A stretch of DNA of 34,176 bases from Bacteroidota bacterium. Its GTDB lineage: Bacteria > Bacteroidota > Bacteroidia > Bacteroidales > Bacteroidaceae. Below the pieces are notes generated by a model that was not told where the DNA came from, did no database searches, and saw nothing but the letters and a program-made list of their open reading frames with translations. The position numbers and the translations under genes are program-made. Location: positions 1 to 34,176 of the forward strand of contig JAEZKJ010000144.1 of the NCBI GenBank assembly GCA_023415545.1, written 5' to 3'. Below, piece by piece: positions 1 to 8,042 of the stretch. Each line of letters begins with the position of its first letter. Within the stretch, counting starts at the first letter, position 1.

Positions 1-1
1 A

Positions 2-100
2 TCAGAGATAAAAGGACTTCTTTTTGACATGATAGAGTTAGGCGAGAAATATAATATAGATATGCCCACATATAGAAAAGTGGTGAAAAAGTTTATATAA
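2..100 (+). CDS. C-terminal fragment, possibly ketopantoate reductase
   Basis: An open frame enters from the left edge and ends at a TAA at 98-100, giving 33 residues. The readable tail (IKGLLFDMIELGEKYNID, then MPTYRKVVKKFI) resembles the last helix of 2-dehydropantoate 2-reductase (PanE/ApbA family), where a 'gly-lys-tyr, pro-thr' segment follows the domain that binds ketopantoate. PanE reduces ketopantoate to pantoate in pantothenate synthesis. The assignment rests on a short stretch and is only a guess; that this is the end of a real gene is more secure, since the next gene starts 53 bases later on the same strand. Confidence 0.45.
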   Translation, partial: SEIKGLLFDMIELGEKYNIDMPTYRKVVKKFI

Positions 101-152
101 TAATAAAAAGTACCTACTTTAGTTATATAATCTTTTATATCTATGTAAATCT

Positions 153-1346
153 ATGAATGTAGCAATAATTACCCCCGGTATACTACCTGTACCACCAGTA
201 AAAGGTGGTGCAATCGAATTATTAATTGATTATTATCTTAATGATAATGAGTATACGAAAGACATAAAATTCTTTGTTTTTGGTAAATACGATAAAATTG
301 CTCAAAAAAAATCTTTGAATTATAAAAATAGTAAGTTCATATATATAGATCTTTATAGTATAAAACATAGATTAAAAAGATTATTTGCAAAAAATTTAAA
401 AAGGAATTTCTATTATGATTATTTTACAGACTATTATGGGATATGGGCAATTAATAAAATCAAAAAGCTTAAAATTGATATTGTAGTAATTGAAAATAGA
501 CAAGGATACACCATTAATGCCGCAAAACAATTAAAAATTCCTATAATACTACATCTCCATGCTGATACTCTTAATAAAGAAAGCAAACAATCATCATTAA
601 TCATAAATAGTTGTAATAAAATCATTACAGTATCTGACTATATAAAAAAACAAGTAGATAGTATTAATACAAAATCAATAAGTGAAGTTATTTATAATGG
701 AATAGATCTAGATATATATATATGCCCATCTAATGTTTATTATAGAAAAGACTTTAATTTAAATGATAATGATTTTTTAGTTATATATTCAGGAAGGTTA
801 ATATCTGAAAAAGGGATAAAAGAGTTAATTGAAACATTTGAATTACTTAAAGATTATTCAAATATCAAATTATTAATAGTAGGCAGTATTAACTTTGGTG
901 AAGATTTAATTGAAAATGATTTTACTAAGAAAATCAAAGCAAAAGCTAGTGAGATGGAATCTAAAATTATATTTACAGGTTTTGTTGAATATGATAATAT
1001 TCCATCTATATTAAAAATAGCTGATATTGGAATTGTTCCATCAATATGGGAAGATGCGTTCCCACTATCTCCAATAGAAAGTATGGCATCTGGCTTACCA
1101 CTAATTGTTACACGATCAGGAGGTATTCCTGAAGCAGTAGATGAAAAGTGTGCGATAATACTCGAAAAAGATAATTTGGACGAACTTCCAAATTTGCTTG
1201 CTAAAGCTATAATTAACCTTTATGAAAATCCAGAACGGAGGAAAGAAATGAGCAATTATGCTGTTGAAAGATCAAAGTTATTTAGCAAAGAGAGTTACAT
1301 AAAAAAAATAACCAATTGTTTTAATTATTACAAAACAACCAAATAG
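153..1346 (+). CDS. Glycosyltransferase family 4 protein
   Basis: 397 residues with the GT-B layout of family 4 transferases. The N-terminal acceptor half opens with a beta strand and a glycine-rich turn (VKGGAIE). The C-terminal nucleotide-sugar half begins near residue 205 with the strand LVIYSGRLISEKGIKELI. The usual EX7E motif appears as WEDAFPLSPIE at 299-309, so the first acid is Asp301 (or Glu300 with a shifted spacing) and the second is Glu309, followed by SMASGLPLI. Such enzymes add sugars from nucleotide donors to lipid-linked intermediates at the inner face of the membrane. Together with the flippase and the GT11-like gene this suggests a capsule, O-antigen or exopolysaccharide locus. 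The gene is strikingly AT-rich. Sugar and linkage cannot be read from the sequence. The ATG at 153 is the first start in frame. Confidence 0.9.
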   Translation: MNVAIITPGILPVPPVKGGAIELLIDYYLNDNEYTKDIKFFVFGKYDKIAQKKSLNYKNSKFIYIDLYSIKHRLKRLFAKNLKRNFYYDYFTDYYGIWAINKIKKLKIDIVVIENRQGYTINAAKQLKIPIILHLHADTLNKESKQSSLIINSCNKIITVSDYIKKQVDSINTKSISEVIYNGIDLDIYICPSNVYYRKDFNLNDNDFLVIYSGRLISEKGIKELIETFELLKDYSNIKLLIVGSINFGEDLIENDFTKKIKAKASEMESKIIFTGFVEYDNIPSILKIADIGIVPSIWEDAFPLSPIESMASGLPLIVTRSGGIPEAVDEKCAIILEKDNLDELPNLLAKAIINLYENPERRKEMSNYAVERSKLFSKESYIKKITNCFNYYKTTK

Positions 1347-1392
1347 TCTGTTCATAAAGCATATATTAAAAAAGATATTATAATATTTAACA

Positions 1393-2223
1393 TCACCAAT
1401 CAGCGATTTCTTTGCCATTAGCAAAGTGATAATAGTCAATAATTACTGAAAAATCACTTTCATTAATGATCATTTTTGGAGATTCTAGAAAACATAAAGG
1501 TTTTTCACCAATAAAAGATGCCCAGCGAGAGAAAGTACTAAATGGCCCTATAATTTTATCACATAATGATAATGTATATAAGTCTTCCATTGCTGTTGAA
1601 GATTTATAATAAAAACAACTACTTCCAATAAAATAAGAATCATTAATTAGTTCATTTGAAGATATAAAAAATGCTACTTTTTTATCTATATATAAATTTT
1701 GTAATTGCTTTAAAAAAGCATCATAAACATCAAAATTATAATAAAAAGCCCCATTATTCCATGTAATATAATCTCCTCGTCGAATATGAACACCAATGAT
1801 TATATCAAATTCCTCTCTTATATTATGAATAAAATATTCTGACTTATTTACTATCTCATATGATGGCGTAAATATCTTTTTAAGTTCATCTTTTGCTGCA
1901 GTAATATAACATGTATTGACTCTAGTACTCCATCCATTAATAAATCCAAGTGATCTATAAACCTTATTGATTATATCATTATGAGTAGCTTTCCAAGTTA
2001 AATGCTTAAATCTTCCCCAATTATTGCCTATAGACAAAAGCCAACTATTATATAAAGGGAAATAAATAAATGGACATTTTTTAAAGTTTGGGAGATCATC
2101 AATTGTATAATCAAAAAAAATGATTACCATTTTTTTATTTAAAACAATACATCTTGCAATACTATCTACATAACTCCATAATCTATTACATGTTTGTCCT
2201 GGAGCATCACAAATTATTATCAT
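1393..2223 (-). CDS. GT11-like (alpha-1,2-fucosyltransferase family) glycosyltransferase
   Basis: 276 residues. The key feature is VHIRRGDY at 145-152, the donor-phosphate-binding HxRRGDY signature of alpha-1,2-fucosyltransferases (GT11) and related fucosyltransferases. A later block, IGPFSTFSRWASFIGEK, fits the conserved 'S(T)FSWW' segment of that family. The N-terminus (DAPGQTCNRLWSY) resembles the 'GGLGNQMFQY' opening of GT11 but in a divergent form, so fucose as the donor sugar is an inference. The gene lies 42 bases downstream of the flippase on the same strand and converges on the GT4 gene, fitting a surface polysaccharide cluster. The ATG at 2223 opens directly on the first beta strand. 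Confidence 0.82.
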   Translation of the reverse strand: MIIICDAPGQTCNRLWSYVDSIARCIVLNKKMVIIFFDYTIDDLPNFKKCPFIYFPLYNSWLLSIGNNWGRFKHLTWKATHNDIINKVYRSLGFINGWSTRVNTCYITAAKDELKKIFTPSYEIVNKSEYFIHNIREEFDIIIGVHIRRGDYITWNNGAFYYNFDVYDAFLKQLQNLYIDKKVAFFISSNELINDSYFIGSSCFYYKSSTAMEDLYTLSLCDKIIGPFSTFSRWASFIGEKPLCFLESPKMIINESDFSVIIDYYHFANGKEIADW

Positions 2224-2265
2224 ATTTTATATTTTAATATTTAACAAATATCATTTAAAATAAAT

Positions 2266-3795
2266 TTAACAGCTAAAATTGATAAATCGTTTAAATAAAG
2301 AGCGAGTACCATTACAAAATAAGAACATTAATGATAAATTAATTACTGAATAAATGCATACTATTACAACAGCATAAAAAAACAGATTTAATAAATTGTC
2401 AACAGGTTTTGATATAATATATATAGAGATATAATATGATGAAAGAAATGATATTGAATTTATTATATAAAATCTAATTGTACCAGACCAATAAATTGAT
2501 ATAGATAACTTAAAACCTGAAGTAAAAAGGTAATATGGCTTCCAGAATAGTCCAATTATAAATACACTTACAACTTTGCCTAATATAACACCAACTAATC
2601 CGTAAAAATATCCGACTATTAGTGTTATAGTTAAATTAATTATAATTTCAATCCATGCAGACCAAGTATCTGCATATAAGCCATACGAATAATTGAAAAT
2701 ATCTATAGTACCACGTGACAAATAAATATAAGTATATATTAACAACAAAATAAGTATATAACTATCTAATATATATTCTGCTCCTAACCATAAAGTTATA
2801 AATGGTTCTAACAACATATAAACAGAAAAACATACAAATCCAGCGAAAAAATGCCTAACAGCCATTAACTCCCAAAATACTTTTATAATTTTATTTTTAT
2901 CACCTTCTGCTACTAAATTACCAACTCCTGCTCCTACAGAATCTAATATTGCGTTTAGAAATACAATAAGTTTATTTATAATCATCAAATAGTTCCCGTA
3001 TAAAGCTACCATCTTTAATGATACAAATGCAAAAATGAACAGCTCATCACTGCGAGATAAGAAAAAATCCTTTAACCGATGAACGAAGATTTGCTTAATC
3101 TTTGTTTCTACATAAGGATATTTAACCAGTAAATCTTTACCTTTATTAATATCTGTTACTAACCAAGGATATTCACGATTGATCCTAAAATTAAGTATTA
3201 CACAAGCAATAATATTGAAAGTAAATTCTATTATTACCCACAAATACATATTCTTATAATTATATACTAACCAAATTTGTAAAGCAGTCTTTATTAATCC
3301 AGTTGTTTGTAAATAGATAGAAACTATATATTTTTTTTGATCGACTCCTAAAAGGATTTCTCTATAATTAATAAAATATCCTATTAAAGAGGATAATAAA
3401 AAAGTATAGAAAACAAAATATACTAAAGAAAGACTTATGTCTGATTTTGAAAAAATAAACGGTAGAAAAAGGCTTACAAATCCCCCTGCAATAGCTATAA
3501 AAGTGCCAATTTTACGATACAAATAACCAAATAATGATATTATCTGATTAATTTCTTTTCTGTCATTAGCTACCAATGGCTTATATAGAAAAAAACTTAT
3601 AGCACCGCTTATCCCAAATTCTGCTAGGTTTAAATATCCTAATATACTGCCTAAAGTACCTGTAAGTCCTATAAAATTATCACCTAAAGAATCGAGAAAG
3701 ATTTTTCGTGAGAAAAATGAAAAGAATAGGGATAGAAAGTAAAATAGTAGATTTACTTTAGCATTGATTAAACTTTTTTCAACACGGCTTCCCAT
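2266..3795 (-). CDS. Polysaccharide flippase, Wzx/MATE-like family
   Basis: 509 residues made almost entirely of hydrophobic segments, about 12 to 14 membrane passes, with an N-terminal amphipathic start (RVEKSLINAKVN) typical of lipopolysaccharide O-antigen flippases. The family moves undecaprenyl-linked oligosaccharide units from the inner to the outer face of the cytoplasmic membrane. The segment around residues 45-65 (TGTLGSILGYLNLAEFGI) matches the first-domain motif in Bacteroidota polysaccharide biosynthesis proteins. It is first of a two-gene leftward unit with the GT11-like gene. A TATATTTG element on the minus strand at 3840-3847 gives a plausible promoter about 45 bases upstream of the ATG. 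Which glycan it carries is unknown. Confidence 0.9.
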   Translation of the reverse strand: MGSRVEKSLINAKVNLLFYFLSLFFSFFSRKIFLDSLGDNFIGLTGTLGSILGYLNLAEFGISGAISFFLYKPLVANDRKEINQIISLFGYLYRKIGTFIAIAGGFVSLFLPFIFSKSDISLSLVYFVFYTFLLSSLIGYFINYREILLGVDQKKYIVSIYLQTTGLIKTALQIWLVYNYKNMYLWVIIEFTFNIIACVILNFRINREYPWLVTDINKGKDLLVKYPYVETKIKQIFVHRLKDFFLSRSDELFIFAFVSLKMVALYGNYLMIINKLIVFLNAILDSVGAGVGNLVAEGDKNKIIKVFWELMAVRHFFAGFVCFSVYMLLEPFITLWLGAEYILDSYILILLLIYTYIYLSRGTIDIFNYSYGLYADTWSAWIEIIINLTITLIVGYFYGLVGVILGKVVSVFIIGLFWKPYYLFTSGFKLSISIYWSGTIRFYIINSISFLSSYYISIYIISKPVDNLLNLFFYAVVIVCIYSVINLSLMFLFCNGTRSLFKRFINFSC

Positions 3796-3839
3796 AGCTT
3801 ATCATTAAGTATTATATAGTTTTTGTTTAAATATTAAGA

Positions 3840-3847
3840 CAAATATA
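3840..3847 (-). promoter_or_regulatory. Promoter -7 element for the flippase gene
   Basis: TATATTTG on the minus strand, matching the Bacteroidota -7 consensus TAnnTTTG, 45 bases before the flippase ATG. I do not see a good TTTG -33 box at the usual distance. Confidence 0.5.
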
Positions 3848-3954
3848 CATTTTTATAATAATACTAATGTTTAGAATTAAAAAATCATTATGATAGGGCT
3901 TATGGAAATTGAATAAAGATTAAAATTATGATTAATACAAAGGAATTAGTTTTC

Positions 3955-3991
3955 AAAAATAATAAAGGGAAAGTATTACTTTCCCTTTATT
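3955..3991 (-). terminator. Intrinsic terminator of mutS, overlapping its stop codon
   Basis: A perfect 13-base inverted repeat (3961-3973 and 3979-3991) surrounds a 5-base loop that contains the mutS TAA stop (3976-3978). In the mutS direction the hairpin is followed by ATTTTTG. The left stem arm therefore lies inside the last codons of mutS. Confidence 0.75.
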
Positions 3992-6588
3992 ATTTTCTTT
4001 ATGTCATTTAACTTGTTAAGAGCCTCAACTGGTGTCAAATTATTTACATCTAAATGAAGAATCTCATCTCTAATTTGACATAATATTGGATCATCTAGTT
4101 GGAAGAAGCTAAGTTGCATGCCATCTCTTGTCTGAGCAATCTCAGCTGTCGGCTTCGAAATTCCTTGCTTACGATTATCGCTCTCTAATTGATTTAATAT
4201 GTCATTCGAACGTTTCACAATACTTTTTGGCATACCGGCCATCTTGGCTACATGTATACCAAAAGAGTGCTCACTCCCTCCCCTTTCAAGTTTACGTAAA
4301 AACAGGACTTTGTTATCTACCTCTTTTACTGATACATTATAATTTTTTATTCGCTTAAATGACTTTTCCATCTCATTAAGTTCGTGATAATGAGTTGCAA
4401 AAAGTGTTCTTGCTTTTGCTCTTTGATGTTCATGAATATACTCAACAATAGCCCAGGCAATTGAGATACCATCATAAGTCGAAGTTCCTCTACCAAGCTC
4501 ATCAAATAGGACAAGACTCTTTGGAGAGACATTATTAAGGATATTTGCCGCCTCATTCATCTCAACCATGAAGGTAGATTCACCCACAGATATATTATCA
4601 CTAGCTCCAACACGAGTAAATATTTTATCTACAATACCTATATGAGCACTCTCAGCTGGGACAAACGATCCTATTTGCGCAAGCAAAGTAATGAGTGCGG
4701 TCTGTCTTAACAATGCAGACTTACCAGCCATATTAGGTCCTGTAATAATAATAATTTGTTGAGTGTTTGTATCTAAATATACATCATTAGCAATATATTT
4801 CTCTCCCAAAGGAAGTTGTTTCTCAATCACAGGATGACGACCTTGCTTAATATCGAGGACATCATCATCTACAATTATTGGACGAACATATCTATTTTCC
4901 TTAGCACAATTAGCAAAAGATAACAGACAATCAATTCTTGCTATCTGGTTTGCATTAATCTGTATTGATGGAATATATTCAGCCAATGATAATACTAAAT
5001 CATTATAAATTTTAGTCTCCAAAGCGAGAATTTTATCCTCTGCACCAAGAATCTTCTCCTCATACTCTTTGAGTTCCTGTGTAATGTATCTTTCAGCATT
5101 CACAAGAGTCTGCTTACGAATCCACTCAGCAGGGACCTTCTCTTTGTGTGCATTACGCACCTCTATATAGTATCCAAAAACATTATTGTATGCTATTTTA
5201 AGACTAGAGATACCTGTTTCTTCAATCTCACGTTGCTGTATTTGAAGAAGATAATCTTTTCCTGAAAAAGCGATTTTTCTAAGCTCATCGAGTTCTTGAT
5301 TAACACCATTAGCTATCACTCCCCCTTTATTTATCAATGCTGGAGGATCGTTATTAACTTCTCGTGCTATTCTATCTCGAATTTCTACACAAGTATTGAG
5401 CTTTTGTCCTATCTTCTGCAGGCTATCATTCTCGGCATTAAGACAAGCATTTTTTATAGGTTCTATAGCTTGTAGTGCCACTTTCAATTGCACCATCTCA
5501 CGTGGAGAAATTCTTCCTACAGCAGCTTTTGATAGGATTCTTTCAAGGTCACCTATAAGATGTAACTTCTCCTCAATAAAATCTTTAAAATCAGGATCAC
5601 GGAAAAAATACTCTACAACATTAAGCCTATCATTAATGCTCTTCTCATCTTTCAACGGGAAAACCATCCATCGTTTAAGCATACGAGCACCCATAGGGCT
5701 GATAGTTTTATCAATAACATCGAGCAGACTTTTTCCATCTTCATTCATACTTCCAACAAGTTCAAGGCTACGCACAGTGAACTTATCCAATCGAACAAAT
5801 CTATCCTCTTCTATGCGTGATAGAGATGTAATATGTCCTATTTGATAATGTTGAGTATATTCAAGATATTGAAGAATAGCGCCTGAAGCAATAATACCCT
5901 CTTTGAGGTTATCAATACCAAAACCTTTAAGATTCTTTACATCAAAATGTTTAAGAAGTCTCTCTTTTGCAGTAGCCTCTGTAAATACCCAATCTTCGAG
6001 CTCGAAAGTACAATATTTACCGGCAAAGTTACCCTCGAACATTCCCTTCTTTCCTCTTTCATAAAGGACCTCTTTAGGAGAGAAATTATTCAAAAGTTTG
6101 TCTATATAATCGAATGAACCTTGCGAAGTGAGGAACTCACCTGTAGATATATCAAGAAAAGCAACACCACAGATGGACTTGCCAAAATGTACTGAAGCAA
6201 GGAAGTTATTATCTTTATATGATAACACGCTATCACCTATTGCAACACCAGGTGTTACAAGTTCAGTAATACCGCGTTTAACTAATTTCTTAGTAAGCTT
6301 AGGATCTTCAAGTTGGTCACATATAGCAACACGTTTTCCGGCACGAATAAGTTTAGGTAAATAAGTATCGAGTGCATGGTGAGGAAATCCCGCCATTTCT
6401 ATACTTTTTCCTTGGCCGTTAGCTCGTCGAGTAAGAGTTATACCCAAAATTTCCGAAGAAATAACAGCATCTTCAGAGTATGTTTCATAGAAGTCACCAC
6501 ACCTGAAAAGCATTATTGCATCGGGATGTTTTGATTTCAATTCAAAGAATTGTTTCATCATTGGTGTTAATACCACATCATTTGCCAC
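3976..6588 (-). CDS. mutS: DNA mismatch repair ATPase MutS
   Basis: MutS recognises base mismatches and small loops and, after ATP binding, recruits MutL. From the GTG at 6588 the protein is 870 residues, normal for MutS1. Visible landmarks are the mismatch-binding FYE (residues 33-35 in GDFYETYSEDA), Walker A GPNMAGKS near 615-622, Walker B LVLFDELGRG near 690, and the downstream FATHYHEL switch segment. The open frame extends further upstream only through a TTG at 6624, but that codon sits inside a TATATTTG promoter element (6622-6629). The GTG at 6588 is preceded by AAAGGAC and gives the N-terminus ANDVVLTPMMKQF, which matches the start I recall for Bacteroides MutS. It is transcribed alone, divergently from the lysO pair. 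Confidence 0.97.
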   Translation of the reverse strand: MANDVVLTPMMKQFFELKSKHPDAIMLFRCGDFYETYSEDAVISSEILGITLTRRANGQGKSIEMAGFPHHALDTYLPKLIRAGKRVAICDQLEDPKLTKKLVKRGITELVTPGVAIGDSVLSYKDNNFLASVHFGKSICGVAFLDISTGEFLTSQGSFDYIDKLLNNFSPKEVLYERGKKGMFEGNFAGKYCTFELEDWVFTEATAKERLLKHFDVKNLKGFGIDNLKEGIIASGAILQYLEYTQHYQIGHITSLSRIEEDRFVRLDKFTVRSLELVGSMNEDGKSLLDVIDKTISPMGARMLKRWMVFPLKDEKSINDRLNVVEYFFRDPDFKDFIEEKLHLIGDLERILSKAAVGRISPREMVQLKVALQAIEPIKNACLNAENDSLQKIGQKLNTCVEIRDRIAREVNNDPPALINKGGVIANGVNQELDELRKIAFSGKDYLLQIQQREIEETGISSLKIAYNNVFGYYIEVRNAHKEKVPAEWIRKQTLVNAERYITQELKEYEEKILGAEDKILALETKIYNDLVLSLAEYIPSIQINANQIARIDCLLSFANCAKENRYVRPIIVDDDVLDIKQGRHPVIEKQLPLGEKYIANDVYLDTNTQQIIIITGPNMAGKSALLRQTALITLLAQIGSFVPAESAHIGIVDKIFTRVGASDNISVGESTFMVEMNEAANILNNVSPKSLVLFDELGRGTSTYDGISIAWAIVEYIHEHQRAKARTLFATHYHELNEMEKSFKRIKNYNVSVKEVDNKVLFLRKLERGGSEHSFGIHVAKMAGMPKSIVKRSNDILNQLESDNRKQGISKPTAEIAQTRDGMQLSFFQLDDPILCQIRDEILHLDVNNLTPVEALNKLNDIKKIIKGK

Positions 6589-6621
6589 AACTTTTGTCCT
6601 TTCTTTTAATTTTATGTAATG

Positions 6622-6629
6622 CAAATATA
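6622..6629 (-). promoter_or_regulatory. Promoter -7 element for mutS
   Basis: TATATTTG on the minus strand, 33 bases before the GTG start of mutS. It overlaps the upstream TTG, which argues against that TTG being the start. No convincing -33 TTTG box was seen. Confidence 0.6.
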
Positions 6630-6755
6630 CAAAATAAAGATTTTACATTATCAGTAAATTAAGAATTGAACTAGCATATAAAATTGTAAATAGCTCATTT
6701 TTATCTATTTTTACACTATTAATTAAAACTAATTTCAAAAGATAGGAATATATAG

Positions 6756-7034
6756 ATGTTCATTGTAATAGCATTCATGTTTGCAGGTATTTTGATAGGA
6801 TACCTATTACGAAACATAAGGATAAAATACATTAATCACACCATCACAATTCTAATATGGGCACTCCTACTTTTCCTTGGTATGGAGGTAGGTAAAAACA
6901 AAGATATAATAAAAGCTCTTCCTATCATTGGCGCCGAAGCAATATCAATTACCATTGCAGCTCTTTTTGGTAGTTTATTTGCAGCTTGGATACTATGGAA
7001 ACGATTTTCTGGAAAGGGAGATAAAAAGTCATGA
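6756..7034 (+). CDS. LysO N-terminal half (lysine exporter, DUF340)
   Basis: 92 residues with three hydrophobic segments, matching the N-terminal part of the lysine exporter LysO (E. coli YbjE, about 300 residues, DUF340). LysO exports lysine and toxic analogues across the inner membrane. Its TGA overlaps the ATG of the next ORF by four bases (ATGA), so the two halves are translationally coupled. Together they have 294 residues, the length of an intact LysO, which suggests a two-subunit exporter rather than a broken gene. I recall the same split arrangement from other Bacteroidales. It diverges from mutS, whose GTG lies 167 bases away. Confidence 0.85.
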   Translation: MFIVIAFMFAGILIGYLLRNIRIKYINHTITILIWALLLFLGMEVGKNKDIIKALPIIGAEAISITIAALFGSLFAAWILWKRFSGKGDKKS

Positions 7035-7639
7035 AAGGAAGTATAATTATAGTATCATTTTTTATTGTTGGCATAATCATTGGTATATCCAATATAGATA
7101 CAATAGATATCGAGAATGGGCAATGGAGTTTCTATACACTTTGTGCATTGATGTTTAGTGTTGGAATATCTGTTGGTAATAATCCTGAAAGCATAAATCG
7201 CTTTAAAACTCTTAATCCCGGCTTACTTCTACTACCTGTTATGACAATTTTAGGAACTCTTACAGGGTGCGTACTCATCAGTATAATTTTGCCTGAAAGA
7301 AGTATAAGTGAATGTATGGCTGTAGGCTCTGGATTTGGATATTACTCTTTAAGCAGCATATTTATCACTGAGTACAAAGGAGCAGAATTGGGTACACTTG
7401 CACTTATAAGCAATATAAGCAGAGAGATAATTACTCTTTTATTAGCACCACTTATGGTAAGATGGTTTGGTAATCTTGCCCCAATTTCTGCAGGTGGAGC
7501 AACTACTATGGATACTACATTCCCAATAATAACACGATGTTGTGGTGAAGAGTTTGCTGTAGTTTCTATACTCCATGGTTTTATTGTAGACTTCAGCGTA
7601 CCATTCTTAGTAACTCTATTTTGCTCCGTAAATTTTTAA
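7031..7639 (+). CDS. LysO C-terminal half (lysine exporter)
   Basis: 202 residues with about five membrane segments, corresponding to the C-terminal two thirds of LysO. The conserved family stretches GSGFGYYSLSSIFITEYKG (about residues 98-116) and GGATTMDTTFPIITRCCG (about 154-171) are both present and are the substrate-pathway motifs of LysO/DUF340 proteins. The start is fixed by the ATGA overlap with the N-terminal half. The protein would not be expected to work without the upstream partner. No regulator or lysine riboswitch is visible in the short divergent region upstream. Confidence 0.9.
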   Translation: MKGSIIIVSFFIVGIIIGISNIDTIDIENGQWSFYTLCALMFSVGISVGNNPESINRFKTLNPGLLLLPVMTILGTLTGCVLISIILPERSISECMAVGSGFGYYSLSSIFITEYKGAELGTLALISNISREIITLLLAPLMVRWFGNLAPISAGGATTMDTTFPIITRCCGEEFAVVSILHGFIVDFSVPFLVTLFCSVNF

Positions 7640-7795
7640 AAGGATATACTTACAATCTCATACCACCCAAAAAACTTGATATAGCTTACATTTTACAATA
7701 GAATCTAAATGTCCCTTAAGGCAATTTTCGTAAGAAATTTACACTTAAAAAGAAAGGGGTCAATTATTATTACTTTATAATTATAAGTATATATA
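7640..7795. other. Intergenic region between lysO and the tRNA-Gln terminator
   Basis: About 155 AT-rich bases without a credible ORF. I see only a weak AT palindrome around 7771-7790 and nothing that can be named. Confidence 0.5.
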
Positions 7796-7832
7796 AAATT
7801 AAAGAGGGAACATCTTTTCAGACATTCCCTCT
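7796..7832 (-). terminator. Terminator downstream of tRNA-Gln
   Basis: Inverted repeat AGAGGGAA/TTCCCTCT (7825-7832 and 7803-7810 as read on the minus strand), followed on that strand by TTTAATTTTAT. It begins nine bases after the end of the tRNA. Confidence 0.65.
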
Positions 7833-7840
7833 ATACTATG

Positions 7841-7911
7841 TTGGTCTACCAAGATTCGAACTTGGACAAACAGAACCAAAACCTGTTGTGCTACCATTAC
7901 ACCATAGACCA
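7841..7911 (-). tRNA. tRNA-Gln (anticodon TTG)
   Basis: A 71-base cloverleaf on the minus strand. The acceptor arms are TGGTCTA (5', 7911-7905) and TAGACCA (3', 7848-7842), with A as discriminator and no encoded CCA. The anticodon stem ACAGG/TCTGT encloses the loop TTTTGGT, giving anticodon TTG for CAA codons. The T loop reads GTTCGAAT. A TATCTTTG promoter element lies about 30 bases upstream and a hairpin terminator follows, so it is a single-gene unit. Confidence 0.96.
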
Positions 7912-7941
7912 ATCATATTGCATGATTTCTCAATTGCGATG

Positions 7942-7949
7942 CAAAGATA
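7942..7949 (-). promoter_or_regulatory. Promoter -7 element for tRNA-Gln
   Basis: TATCTTTG on the minus strand, 30 bases upstream of the mature tRNA 5' end. Confidence 0.6.
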
Positions 7950-7989
7950 AGCTTTTTCATCGATATCTTCCAAATAAAATGAGGTTTTT

Positions 7990-8019
7990 TTTGCTAATAT
8001 TCCATTTTACTTATCTTTG
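7990..8019 (+). promoter_or_regulatory. Promoter for the Tricorn-like peptidase
   Basis: TTTG (7990-7993), an 18-base spacer and TATCTTTG (8012-8019) match the full Bacteroidota housekeeping promoter. Transcription would start near 8025, about 18 bases before the ATG at 8043. Confidence 0.8.
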
Positions 8020-8042
8020 TAGAAAGCATAAAAAGTTTAAGT

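Noticed and set aside
5396..5845. 149-residue rightward ORF inside mutS
   Set aside because: It is Ser/Leu-rich antisense shadow sequence in a conserved part of mutS.
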